Made by a program: the position numbers and the translations under genes
In this document: positions 42,739 through 51,914 of the stretch, in pieces
Numbering within the stretch: the stretch's first letter is position 1
Layout of the letters: the number at the start of each line of letters is the position of its first letter
Assembly: GCA_944326555.1 (NCBI GenBank)
Contig: CALVEK010000005.1
Location: 1-64,000, forward strand
Length of the DNA: 64,000 nt
Origin: Candidatus Gastranaerophilales bacterium
GTDB taxonomy: Bacteria; Cyanobacteriota; Vampirovibrionia; Gastranaerophilales; Gastranaerophilaceae
Direction: 5' to 3'
The notes under the pieces: generated by a model
What the model saw: only the letters and a program-made list of their open reading frames with translations
The model's database searches: none
Told to the model about the DNA's origin: nothing

Positions 42739-44528
42739 TATGCTTTTACTTCATGTCTTACAGTAGATTTTAGATGAAGTTCCATCAATTGTTCTTCTGA
42801 CGCGTATGTCGGTGCATTGGTCATTAAACACTTGGCTGCTGAGTTTTTAGGGAATGCAATAACTTCTCTAATTGATGTATTGTGAGTTAATAAAGCAACC
42901 AATCTGTCTAATCCTATTGCTAATCCGGCATGTGGAGGTGTTCCGTATTGGAATGCCTGCAACATAAAGCCGAATTTTTGTTGTACTTCTTCTTCTGTAA
43001 GTCCAAGTGCATCAAACACTTTTCTTTGTACATCCGTTGAGTGAATTCTAACTGAGCCGCCACCAAGCTCTGTACCATTGTATACAATATCGTATGCAAT
43101 GGAACGCACTTTAAGAGGTTCTGTCTTCATTTTATCTACGTCTTCCAAATTTGGTGAAGTGAACGGATGGTGCATTGCCATTACTCTGTCAAATTCTTTG
43201 CTGTATTCAAACATTGGGAAATCAACTACCCATAAAAGAGCATGTTTGTTTTCATCAATCAAGTTAAGTTTTTCACCGAAGAACAATCTGAATCTGCCCA
43301 TTACATCGTAAGTTGTCTTTTTGTCGTCAGCAACAAAGAATACAACATCTCCCGGTTTTGCATCGGCTTTTACTCTCAATGCTTCAATTTGTTCTTCTGT
43401 TAAGAATTTTAATATAGGAGATTTAACGGTTCCGTCTTCCATATATGTAATCCAAGCTATACCTTTAGCCCCAAAAGAAATAGCGGTTGAACGAACATCA
43501 TCCATTTCTTTTCTTGAATAACCTGCAATACCTGGGATTTTTATAGCTTTGGCAATACCGCCATTTTTTAGAGTTTCTTTAACAGGTTCAAATGTTGATT
43601 CCATCATAATATCTGAGATATCAAACAACTCTAAGCCAAAACGTGCATCAGGTTTGTCTGAACCGAATCTGTCCATTGCTTCTTGCCAGCTGATTCTTGT
43701 AAATGGTGCTTTTACTTCAACATTAGCTGCTTTGAATGCTTCTTCTATGAGACCCTCTGTCAATTCAATTACATCATCTTGAGTTGCAAAAGACATTTCC
43801 ATATCTACTTGTGTGAATTCGGGTTGTCTGTCAGCTCTCAAGTCTTCATCTCTAAAACATTTAGCTATTTGGTAATATTTTTCTATGCCGCCGACCATCA
43901 AAAGTTGCTTAAATATTTGTGGAGATTGTGGCAAAGCGTAGAATTTACCTTCTTGAACACGGCTTGGAACAAGGTAATCTCTTGCACCTTCCGGTGTTGT
44001 ATTGATAAGAATTGGTGTTTCTACTTCCATAAATTCCGCATTATTGAGGTAATTTCTTATTGCTGTAACAATCTTGTGTCTTAATTTAAGATTGTTTGCC
44101 ATTTGCGGTCTTCTTATATCAAGATATCTGTATTTAAGACGAAGGTCTTCTTTTGTGTCCTCGGAAGATAACTCAAATGGTAAAAGTTTTGCTTCAGAGA
44201 ATATTTTTACATCACAAGGATACATTTCAATTTCACCTGTAGCCAAATCAGGATTATATGTTTCAGGAGGTCTTTTGGAAATCTTTCCTGTAACCTGAAT
44301 TACATATTCATCTTTTAATTTCGAAAATACTTCATGAACATTGGGATTAATTTGAGGGTCTGCAACTACCTGAAAAAATCCTGTTTTATCTCTTAATTCA
44401 ACAAAAATAATTCCACCAAGGTCTCTAACCGCAGATACCCATCCTGCAAGAGTTACTTCTTGATTTATGTTTGATATGGTTAAATCCTCGTTGTAATGTG
44501 TTTTCATTTTCGAAAATGTTTTCATCAT
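42738..44528 (-). CDS. aspS: Aspartyl-tRNA synthetase (bacterial type)
   Basis: 596 aa from the ATG at 44528 (AGGGAAG upstream; an in-frame extension to 44591 lacks one). An N-terminal OB anticodon-binding domain (VTLAGWVSAVRDLGGIIFVE) is followed by class II motif 1, motif 2 (YQIAKCFRDEDLRADRQPEF), an inserted GAD domain and motif 3 (GLAIGLDRLVALL). With GatA also encoded, it may be non-discriminating and charge tRNA(Asn), but this cannot be read from sequence alone. Confidence 0.95.
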   Translation of the reverse strand: MMKTFSKMKTHYNEDLTISNINQEVTLAGWVSAVRDLGGIIFVELRDKTGFFQVVADPQINPNVHEVFSKLKDEYVIQVTGKISKRPPETYNPDLATGEIEMYPCDVKIFSEAKLLPFELSSEDTKEDLRLKYRYLDIRRPQMANNLKLRHKIVTAIRNYLNNAEFMEVETPILINTTPEGARDYLVPSRVQEGKFYALPQSPQIFKQLLMVGGIEKYYQIAKCFRDEDLRADRQPEFTQVDMEMSFATQDDVIELTEGLIEEAFKAANVEVKAPFTRISWQEAMDRFGSDKPDARFGLELFDISDIMMESTFEPVKETLKNGGIAKAIKIPGIAGYSRKEMDDVRSTAISFGAKGIAWITYMEDGTVKSPILKFLTEEQIEALRVKADAKPGDVVFFVADDKKTTYDVMGRFRLFFGEKLNLIDENKHALLWVVDFPMFEYSKEFDRVMAMHHPFTSPNLEDVDKMKTEPLKVRSIAYDIVYNGTELGGGSVRIHSTDVQRKVFDALGLTEEEVQQKFGFMLQAFQYGTPPHAGLAIGLDRLVALLTHNTSIREVIAFPKNSAAKCLMTNAPTYASEEQLMELHLKSTVRHEVKA

Positions 44529-44632
44529 ATTCTTCCCTATCCTTGTAATGTTTCGTACTACAAATTTATTACAAACAAACAAGATAATCAATTTTTATGC
44601 TAAAATACCCTTGGAGAACTATAGGGTTAAAA

Positions 44633-45556
44633 ATGATAAAATACGCTGTAAATCTAATAAAGAATACTTTTCATCCGTTGCAGGTGCCTGATGGTGTTCA
44701 GGTAGAGCATGGTCAGCTTGTTCTTGTGAGAACTGAAAAAGGTGAAGAAGTTGCAAAAGTTTTTTTAGTTAATGATAAAATTGCAAAAATTTGGCAAAAA
44801 AACAGGCCTGAATTTTTGCCGTTAGTTAGAGTTTTGAATCAGAATGATTTGTCTGTATTAGATGATCTCAAATTCGCAGAAGAAGAGGCTTTTAAAACGT
44901 GTAAAGAGCTTGTTGCTCAACATAATTTGTGTATGAATCTTGTTCAGACTAAGTATACGTTTGATAAGAAAAAGATAACTTTTTATTACACAGCTCCTGA
45001 AAGAGTTGATTTCAGAGGTCTTTTAAAAGATTTAACTCAGGTATTTAAAAGAGTTCGTATTGATTTAAGACACATTGGAGTCAGAGACGAAACCTCATTG
45101 CTTGAAGGCAACGGATTGTGCGGGCGTCCATTTTGTTGCTGTACTTTCTTAAGAAAGTTTGACTCTATAAATATAAAATTGGCAAAAGATCAGGGTATGC
45201 CGATTACTCCCGGAAAAATATCAGGTACTTGCGGAAGACTCTTGTGTTGTCTTAATTATGAGTACAAAAATTATTTGGATGCAGCAAAAGACATGCCTCC
45301 AATCGGTTCGGGTGTTATGACTCCTGATGGTTTGGGCAGAGTTTGTTCTTTGCATTTTCTCAGTAATGAACTTTCCGTAAAAACTGAAGACGGTAAAATA
45401 AAAAATTATAAAAAAGATGAAATTGAAATGGTTGACGGTGATGTAAACATTGATATTGATATTCAAGACACATCGGCTTATCAGGAACAATCTGATTACA
45501 ATGTTGACATAAGACAACTGGAAGACGATAGAAACAGTTCTACGGGAAATGTTTAG
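44633..45556 (+). CDS. PSP1-domain protein (RicT/YaaT family)
   Basis: 307 aa from the ATG at 44633 (TAGGG upstream; a longer reading from 44597 has its start within a -10-like element). PSP1 domain: VQVEHGQLVLVRTEKGEEVA ... VDFRGLLKDLTQVFKRVRID. A cluster of cysteines follows (GLCGRPFCCCTFL, GTCGRLLCCLNYEY), which in Bacillus RicT helps bind Fe-S clusters with RicA and RicF for RNase Y regulation. The FlhA-domain gene lies 29 nt downstream. Confidence 0.88.
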   Translation: MIKYAVNLIKNTFHPLQVPDGVQVEHGQLVLVRTEKGEEVAKVFLVNDKIAKIWQKNRPEFLPLVRVLNQNDLSVLDDLKFAEEEAFKTCKELVAQHNLCMNLVQTKYTFDKKKITFYYTAPERVDFRGLLKDLTQVFKRVRIDLRHIGVRDETSLLEGNGLCGRPFCCCTFLRKFDSINIKLAKDQGMPITPGKISGTCGRLLCCLNYEYKNYLDAAKDMPPIGSGVMTPDGLGRVCSLHFLSNELSVKTEDGKIKNYKKDEIEMVDGDVNIDIDIQDTSAYQEQSDYNVDIRQLEDDRNSSTGNV

Positions 45557-45585
45557 TTTATATAATTACGGGGAATATTGACATT

Positions 45586-47049
45586 ATGAAAGATACAAGA
45601 ATGCAATATTGTATAAAATCTGTACCAAGTGATGATACTTTTCAGATGGAATCTCTTCTGAATGAAATGTCTGCTTTGGGTTGGGAATTGTATACCATGC
45701 ATGAAGTTGAAGCTGATGATGGATACAATTACAACTGCATTTTTGTAAAAGAAGTTGATAATTTGGAGACTGAAATTGCAGATGAAGTAGATGAACCGTT
45801 TGGTTTCCACTCACAGATGCACAAGATGATATCTGCTCAAAATGAGCCGTATGAAAAGTGTGTTGATATTCAACACAAGATTAAAGATAAAAGAAAAAGA
45901 ATTAATAGCATAAAATCTTTAATTGATGAGACGAATGAAACACAACGTCAAGAGTTAAATGATGAAATGTTTAAAAACCTTGAAGAGTTAAAAGAACTTA
46001 GAAAACAGCTTCAGGTTACGATTTCGCCGGATATTATGATAGACAAAATCGGTGAAGACAAAATTAAAATTAAACTTAGCGAAGAAAATATCGATCTTGT
46101 AAATCCTGATATGGATGCAAGTCTTGTAGCTCAAAGTGTAAAGGTAAGGCAGAATCTTGCCGAAAGCCTCGGTTATATCATTCCTAAAATTAAATTTGAA
46201 AATGATGAGTCTTTACAGGCAAATGAATTTGAAATCGACGTAAGGGGTGTCTGTGCCGCTAAGGGCGTGTGTTATTGCGGGTATTTGATGTTTTTTAAAG
46301 ACGATTTAAATATAAATAAAGCTCCTAAAGATGCGATTAAAGACTCAGATCCGATTACGGGAAAGACTGTTTATTGGATTCCTGTAGAAAAAACCAAAGA
46401 TTTTTGGGTAAAAGGTTTGGATGCATCTTCTTATATTGCAAGAATACTTGAATACGTGTGTATAAAATTTGTTGAAGAAATTTTTGATTATAACGATATT
46501 AACAGATATATAGAAATTGTCAGTGAAGATAATTTGTATCTTATTGAAAATATTATTCCTGACTTTGTTTCTGTTGCTGAGTTGAAATTTATTTTGACAA
46601 GTTTGATTAAAGAAAAAGTTTCCGTAAAAGATATTGTCTATATTTTTGAAAAAATTAACGACTTTGCTGATGAAGAAACAAAAGAAGATTTGTTAAGCAG
46701 AGTCAGACACTCTCTTTCAAGACAGATTTCAAAAAGCATTGCAAATGAAAATAATTTGATACAGGCTTTTGAACTTTCGCAAGAGTCTTTAAAATACCTT
46801 GAATCAAAAATATCATCAAAAAATACCGTTATTAGAATCGACAATAATAAAGTTAAGACGATAGTTTCTAATATTTACAAAGCTGTTGATAAGTTTTCTA
46901 TCAATTCTGAGGAAATTATATTGTTAGTTCCAATTGAACTCAGACAAGTCATTAGTATAATTTTTTCTCAATTGATGCCGAACATTAAGGTTGTTGCAAA
47001 AGAGGAAATTTCAGCAGGCTATACGATGGAAATAGTTGATAGAGTATAG
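45586..47049 (+). CDS. Soluble protein with an FlhA/SctV cytosolic (export-gate) domain
   Basis: 487 aa with no membrane segment. Residues ~5-65 resemble DUF4177 (YCIKSVPSDD ... LNEMSALGWELYTMHEV). About 85-150 is charged and helical. From ~155 on the sequence follows the C-terminal domain of flagellar FlhA / type III SctV: QNLAESLGYIIPKIKFEND, NEFEIDVRGV, ITGKTVYWIPVEKTKDFWV, YIARILEYVCIKFVEEIFD, then LIENIIPDFVSVAELKFIL and KEKVSVKDIVYIFEKINDF, ending LLSRVRHSLSRQIS. The eight-helix membrane half of FlhA is missing and no flagellar gene is adjacent. It sits 29 nt after the PSP1 gene. Confidence 0.78.
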   Translation: MKDTRMQYCIKSVPSDDTFQMESLLNEMSALGWELYTMHEVEADDGYNYNCIFVKEVDNLETEIADEVDEPFGFHSQMHKMISAQNEPYEKCVDIQHKIKDKRKRINSIKSLIDETNETQRQELNDEMFKNLEELKELRKQLQVTISPDIMIDKIGEDKIKIKLSEENIDLVNPDMDASLVAQSVKVRQNLAESLGYIIPKIKFENDESLQANEFEIDVRGVCAAKGVCYCGYLMFFKDDLNINKAPKDAIKDSDPITGKTVYWIPVEKTKDFWVKGLDASSYIARILEYVCIKFVEEIFDYNDINRYIEIVSEDNLYLIENIIPDFVSVAELKFILTSLIKEKVSVKDIVYIFEKINDFADEETKEDLLSRVRHSLSRQISKSIANENNLIQAFELSQESLKYLESKISSKNTVIRIDNNKVKTIVSNIYKAVDKFSINSEEIILLVPIELRQVISIIFSQLMPNIKVVAKEEISAGYTMEIVDRV

Positions 47050-47136
47050 CTAAAACTAATTTATTTGAACTATTGTTTTGTATTTGGAATATTTGATAGA
47101 CTGTCAATTGTGTTAGTAATGAAATAAGGAGTTTAT

Positions 47137-47697
47137 ATGTTTGAAACAGTTTTGTTGGTTGTTGGTATAGCTATAGTAGTTGGTTTGTATTTTGTATACG
47201 CAAATGTGATAAAAGCAAAAAACAATGTACTTGAAGCACTATCCGGTATTGATGTTCAATTAAAAAAACGTCATGATCTTGTTCCTAATATTTTAACAAT
47301 TGCTAAAAAATTTATGGAACATGAGAACGAACTTTTTGAAAAGGTAACAGAGCTTAGAACTCAAGCAATGAATGCTCCATCAGGTTCAAAGGCAAAATTT
47401 GCTGCTGAGGGGATGTTGGATAATATGATGAGCAAGTTGCTTGTTTCTGTTGAAAATTATCCTGAGCTTAAATCCAACGATACAATGGTGCAGGCTATGC
47501 GCACATATAATGAAGTGGAAGAACATATTGCAGCTGCTCGTAGATTCTACAATTCGGCTTTAACTCAGGTTAGAAATACTGTTCAGATTTTTCCGGGTTC
47601 TTTATTTGCAGGTCTTGCAGCCGATGTTATTGGCTATAGTTATTTTGAAGCGAGTGAGGCTGACAGAGCTTCTGTTGATGCTAGCCAGTATTTGTAA
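47137..47697 (+). CDS. LemA-family protein
   Basis: 186 aa. One N-terminal membrane helix (ETVLLVVGIAIVVGLYFVY), then the LemA helical bundle with ALSGIDVQLKKRHDLVPNIL, AEGMLDNMMSKLLVSVENYPEL and AARRFYNSALTQVRNTVQIFP, which are the family's conserved segments. AAGGAG precedes the ATG. Function is poorly defined; a membrane-bound periplasmic or surface-exposed role is usual for the family. Followed by a strong terminator. Confidence 0.93.
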   Translation: MFETVLLVVGIAIVVGLYFVYANVIKAKNNVLEALSGIDVQLKKRHDLVPNILTIAKKFMEHENELFEKVTELRTQAMNAPSGSKAKFAAEGMLDNMMSKLLVSVENYPELKSNDTMVQAMRTYNEVEEHIAAARRFYNSALTQVRNTVQIFPGSLFAGLAADVIGYSYFEASEADRASVDASQYL

Positions 47698-47716
47698 TAA
47701 AAAAAATATTACGGAG

Positions 47717-47753
47717 AAAAGGTCATATCATTTTATTATGATATGACCTTTTT
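47717..47753. terminator. Bidirectional intrinsic terminator after lemA
   Basis: GGTCATATCA (47721-47730) pairs with TGATATGACC (47739-47748), with A4 and T5 flanks. Serves lemA and the convergent synthase gene. Confidence 0.92.
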
Positions 47754-47775
47754 ATATGATTAACGTGTTTATTTA

Positions 47776-50160
47776 TTAATCAGTTCTTCCTGTTTTGAGG
47801 AGGTTTATGTATTTGTCTAAAGCTCCGCCTTGTTTATCCCAGCTAAAGTCGTTTTCCATAGCTGTTTTTTGCATTTGTTTGAATTTGTCCTTATTATTGT
47901 AGTATGTGTCAAGGCTTCTTTCCAAGGCTTCACAGTATGCATCATAGTTGTTAGAGAATCCTCCACCATATAACAACTGTTTGTTTCCGACTTCATCAAA
48001 GAAGGCTTTTGTTCTGAATCCGTCAACATCCTGTCTTATTGTATTAACAAGGCCACCTGTTGATGTTGCAATAGGTAGAGCTCCTTTTGCCATTGCTTCA
48101 AGTTGTGTTAATCCGCAAGGTTCAAATACTGATGGAACAATAAACATATCTGCTGCTGTTGCAACAAGATTTGTATTCAAAAAGTCGTGGATTAAAATTA
48201 TTCTCTTACCGACATTGGGGTAGAATTCTGTCATATAGTGCTTGAATTCTTTCATCTTGTCGTAAGTGCCTTTTTGCGAAATTGTTCCGCCTATAATGAA
48301 TACAGGTAATTTTTCAGGAGGTGTGTTTTTATTGTGTTCTGCAAATTTCCACATAGCTTCTTTAAATATAGAATCCAAACCTTTTTGCGGATCTAAACGA
48401 CCTGAGTAAGCAATTACCGGAACATTTGAAAAGTCAGTGTCGTTTATTTCTGTTCTTTCCGGTTCAAAGAGCATATATTTTCTTGCAGATTTGCTTAGTT
48501 CATTTTCATAAGGTAATTGTCTTTCTCTTTCGATAAGCTGTTTGAAAACGTTCATAATGGCGTTTTTATTTTGAATTTTCTTATCAAGAGAATTTTCGTC
48601 ATAGGCTTTAAGTTTAAAATCTTTGAAGTCTATCTTAGGAGCATTGGGGTCAGCTAATGTGAAGTCTTTTATTGTTGCCTTTGTCAATGCATCCATATTC
48701 TTTTCGTTCGGTTCTATTAGTGATTTAGAATAGCCGTTTGTGATAGGTGTCAATGTATGTCCGGGACCGTAGAATCTTGCTTTCATTAAGTCCAAGAGTC
48801 CGTTTGCTTTTATGTTAGATTGAACAAGTTCTTGTGCGTAGTATTCGGAAACAGGAACTACCCTATCGACAAGAGACATACCCGTTTTTGATGAGTTAAA
48901 GTTAGCGTATCTTAGTAAAGAGCTTTTATCTTCGTTAAATGCCTCATTCCAACTTTTTGAATTTTGTATTATCTCTGCTCCATAGGCTCCAAAAAGTGTG
49001 CCGAATATATTCGTTCTGTTCCAGTCATTTCCGTCAGTTGCACCTTGGTGTTCGCAGTTATGAGCAATATAGATTGTAGGAATTTCATCAAAATATCTGC
49101 CAGTTTCTTTTGAAATTGCTCCTGTATCTGCTTCTGCATTGGCTGTATAGTGCATTAGAGCAGCAAGTGAGCCGGCATGCCAATCATTTAACAATACGGA
49201 GTTTGGTGCCTCAATACCTTTTAAATCACCCTCTTTTATGCTCTTCATCAGTTCATATACACCTTTTGAGAAGAATGCCATTCTGTATACTGGGTCAGAA
49301 AATTCTGAATTTGCATAAGGTGTGTTGTTATTTACGGCATTACGATCTCTATCCACTATATTAAAGAATTGGTTAAAGGTTGTATATTGATTATTTGCAT
49401 CTTTACCATCTTGGGGAATTTCAAGAAGTATGTGTTTTGTTGGCTTTTTATCTTTATCATTTTGTAAATCAACAGAGAAAACTCTAACATCAATATCTTT
49501 TAGTCTGCTGTTGTGTGGATAGAAATACATAGGAACGTTAACTGTTCCTTCATATTTTACTTCTTTTTCTTTTTCTCCTCTTTTTCCGTAATGGTAAATA
49601 AACTTGCCATCTTTTTCTTCTAATCTGTATTCTTTACCGTTTACGTACATTGGAGTAACTACAGACATAAAGTTTTTATTGTCTTTTTTAAATCTTTTGT
49701 TAAAGCTGTTTGGAAGGTCAGCCGCAACTTTGCCCAAACCTCCGTCGGATTTAAATTCGTCGGTTTCAGCTGTAACCATCCAAGCATTTATATAGTCCAT
49801 TTTTGGCCATGGTCTTGTGCCGTTAATTCGCGTAGAGGCTTCATTATAAATTTTGTTTTTGCAGTAATCAGAGAGTGTAGGAGTAAATGCTTTTACCTGT
49901 AGACCAGGCACCGGTGTGTTTACTATTGTTTCTGACATAGGAATTACAGGAACAAATTCTTTGTTTTCTGTACCGTGTTTTGTCGGTGCATATCCAAATG
50001 AGACTTGAGATTTATTGCTTAGTCCCATAAGTCCTAAATAGTTTTCCAGCAATTTAGAATCGCTGTTTAATTGAACTATACTTTTGTTTTGAATTGTTTT
50101 TTTGTTGTTTTCTTTCCCTGTGTTTAGGTTGACAACGTTAATTGGTTTTACTGATGCCAT
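47776..50160 (-). CDS. Long GT5-type glycogen/starch synthase
   Basis: 794 aa, about 300 longer than standard GlgA. After a ~120-residue Asn/Lys-rich N-terminal extension containing VSFGYAPTKHG, the GT5 N-domain begins with NAWMVTAETDEFKSDGGLGK (the K-x-G-G-L nucleotide-sugar site, here with an inserted residue), then an insert-rich region and VLLNDWHAGSLAALMHY. The C-domain has YSGRLDPQKGLDS and FEPCGLTQLEAMAKGALPIA (E-X7-E motif). It is transcribed alone, with no glgB, glgC or glgP nearby. Donor ADP-glucose versus UDP-glucose is not determined. Confidence 0.85.
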   Translation of the reverse strand: MASVKPINVVNLNTGKENNKKTIQNKSIVQLNSDSKLLENYLGLMGLSNKSQVSFGYAPTKHGTENKEFVPVIPMSETIVNTPVPGLQVKAFTPTLSDYCKNKIYNEASTRINGTRPWPKMDYINAWMVTAETDEFKSDGGLGKVAADLPNSFNKRFKKDNKNFMSVVTPMYVNGKEYRLEEKDGKFIYHYGKRGEKEKEVKYEGTVNVPMYFYPHNSRLKDIDVRVFSVDLQNDKDKKPTKHILLEIPQDGKDANNQYTTFNQFFNIVDRDRNAVNNNTPYANSEFSDPVYRMAFFSKGVYELMKSIKEGDLKGIEAPNSVLLNDWHAGSLAALMHYTANAEADTGAISKETGRYFDEIPTIYIAHNCEHQGATDGNDWNRTNIFGTLFGAYGAEIIQNSKSWNEAFNEDKSSLLRYANFNSSKTGMSLVDRVVPVSEYYAQELVQSNIKANGLLDLMKARFYGPGHTLTPITNGYSKSLIEPNEKNMDALTKATIKDFTLADPNAPKIDFKDFKLKAYDENSLDKKIQNKNAIMNVFKQLIERERQLPYENELSKSARKYMLFEPERTEINDTDFSNVPVIAYSGRLDPQKGLDSIFKEAMWKFAEHNKNTPPEKLPVFIIGGTISQKGTYDKMKEFKHYMTEFYPNVGKRIILIHDFLNTNLVATAADMFIVPSVFEPCGLTQLEAMAKGALPIATSTGGLVNTIRQDVDGFRTKAFFDEVGNKQLLYGGGFSNNYDAYCEALERSLDTYYNNKDKFKQMQKTAMENDFSWDKQGGALDKYINLLKTGRTD

Positions 50161-50275
50161 CTGTTTTTCCTTATATGTTTGTTGCTTTTGTTATACAAAG
50201 CCCGTAATAAAAATTTTTGTTACTTTAATTTTTGAAAATATTTAAAAGTTACAAAATTTAATATAATATTGTTCT

Positions 50276-51895
50276 ATGAGTTTGATGGAGAACGTTAAAA
50301 ATAAAGTTAGTCTTATAACAGGGGATTTCCTTGGTGGTATTAATTCTGCAATAATTACATTACCTCAGGCTTTAGCTTTCGGAGTAGCGACAGGTTTTGG
50401 TGCGTCAGCAGGTATTTGGGGAGCAATTATTCTGTGTTTTGTTGCAGGTCTTTTGGGTCCAAAAATACCTTTGATATCAGGTGTAACAGGTCCTGTTGCT
50501 ATTGTTACGGCTTCTGTTATGATGTCGTTAAACAATGATATCAAGGCTGCAATAACAGTAATTTTACTCGCTGCAATTTGTCAAATTGTTGCTTCTTTTA
50601 CTAATTTACCGTCAATGGTAAAGTATGTGCCTTACCCTGTTATATCGGGGTTTATGAACGGTGTTGGGGTTATAATTATAATTTTGCAATTAAACCCGTT
50701 ATTGGGTCATTGTGCTATGCCATCAACAGTATCTACTGTTTTGTCATTGCACGATTCTTTGTTGTCTCTTAACAGAGCTGCTTTGTTTATTGGTATTTTA
50801 ACTTTGTTTATTGTTTTTTCTATTCCAAAGTCTGTTAATAAAATTATTCCATCGCAAATTGTTGCATTGGTATTTTGTACATGGTTGTCTATTAAATTGG
50901 GGCTAAATATTGAAAGGATAAACGAGGTTTCGGTTGGTTTACCCACGTTAGTAAGTCCTGATTTGAATATTTCTAATATTGTAAAATATTTACCTTATGC
51001 TCTTACATTAGCAGTTGTGTTTTCTGCAGAGAGTATGATGACAGGGTTGGTATCGGATTCTTTAACAAAGACAAGACATAATCCTAAAAAACTTCTTGCA
51101 TCTCAGGGTATTGGCAATATTTTTTGTGCATTAACAGGTTCAATCGGCGGTTCTGCTGCCACTATGCGTAGTGTTGCTGCTTTGAATTCCGGAGCAACTA
51201 CTAAGTTATGTACGGTTATAAATCCTTTATTGTTATTGATTTTGCTTTTTAAATTTTCAGGATTTGTTGCTCAGATTCCATTGGCTGTTCTTGCCGGTAT
51301 TCTTATAAAGATTGGATATGACATTATAGATGTAAAACTTTTGAAAGTTTTAAAATATGCCCCAAAAGATGATTTATATGTTCTTTTATTGGTGTTTTTA
51401 TTAACCGTATTTTACAATCTGATATTTGCTGTTGGGGCAGGTATAACACTTGCTGCACTATTGTACGCCAAACGTTTGGCTGATAAAGCTGATATTATTC
51501 ATAAACCTGTTTACGACATTGACACGATGGAAATGGAAAAAGCTCTTGAGCAGAATTATCATCATAAAATACGTGTAGTTCATATAGCGGGGCAGTTTTT
51601 CTTTGGTTCTGCTACGCAGCTGATTTCAAAATTTGAAGATATGTTGGGTACAAGATATCTGATTTTGAACTATGAGTCTGATGATTTATTGGATATCTCT
51701 GCAATTTTTGCTTTGGAAGATATCATTATGCGTTTAAAATCTCAAGATGTTGAGATTATTCTTGTTATAAAAAATGAGAATGTTTTAAAACAGCTGGCTG
51801 ACCACTCAATTACGGCACAGATTGGTGAAAAAAATGTTTTTTATACAGAGATAATGGCAATTGACTATGCTAAAGAGCAATTAAAATTATCTTAA
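50276..51895 (+). CDS. SulP-family anion transporter with STAS domain
   Basis: 539 aa. A multi-helix SulP membrane domain (GDFLGGINSAIITLPQALAF, PLISGVTGPVAIV, FSAESMMTGLVSD, GSIGGSAATMRSV) spans about residues 15-400. A C-terminal STAS domain follows (about 430-539, ILNYESDDLLDISAIFALED). Substrate could be sulfate, bicarbonate or another anion. A TATAAT lies only 8 nt before the ATG and no RBS is visible, so a leaderless start or use of the ATG at 50285 is possible. Confidence 0.92.
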   Translation: MSLMENVKNKVSLITGDFLGGINSAIITLPQALAFGVATGFGASAGIWGAIILCFVAGLLGPKIPLISGVTGPVAIVTASVMMSLNNDIKAAITVILLAAICQIVASFTNLPSMVKYVPYPVISGFMNGVGVIIIILQLNPLLGHCAMPSTVSTVLSLHDSLLSLNRAALFIGILTLFIVFSIPKSVNKIIPSQIVALVFCTWLSIKLGLNIERINEVSVGLPTLVSPDLNISNIVKYLPYALTLAVVFSAESMMTGLVSDSLTKTRHNPKKLLASQGIGNIFCALTGSIGGSAATMRSVAALNSGATTKLCTVINPLLLLILLFKFSGFVAQIPLAVLAGILIKIGYDIIDVKLLKVLKYAPKDDLYVLLLVFLLTVFYNLIFAVGAGITLAALLYAKRLADKADIIHKPVYDIDTMEMEKALEQNYHHKIRVVHIAGQFFFGSATQLISKFEDMLGTRYLILNYESDDLLDISAIFALEDIIMRLKSQDVEIILVIKNENVLKQLADHSITAQIGEKNVFYTEIMAIDYAKEQLKLS

Positions 51896-51914
51896 ATTAT
51901 GATAGATTCAGATT

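Noticed and set aside
43683-44084. Plus-strand ORF of 133 codons inside aspS
   Set aside because: Antisense to highly conserved synthetase sequence, with no RBS and a composition typical of a shadow frame.
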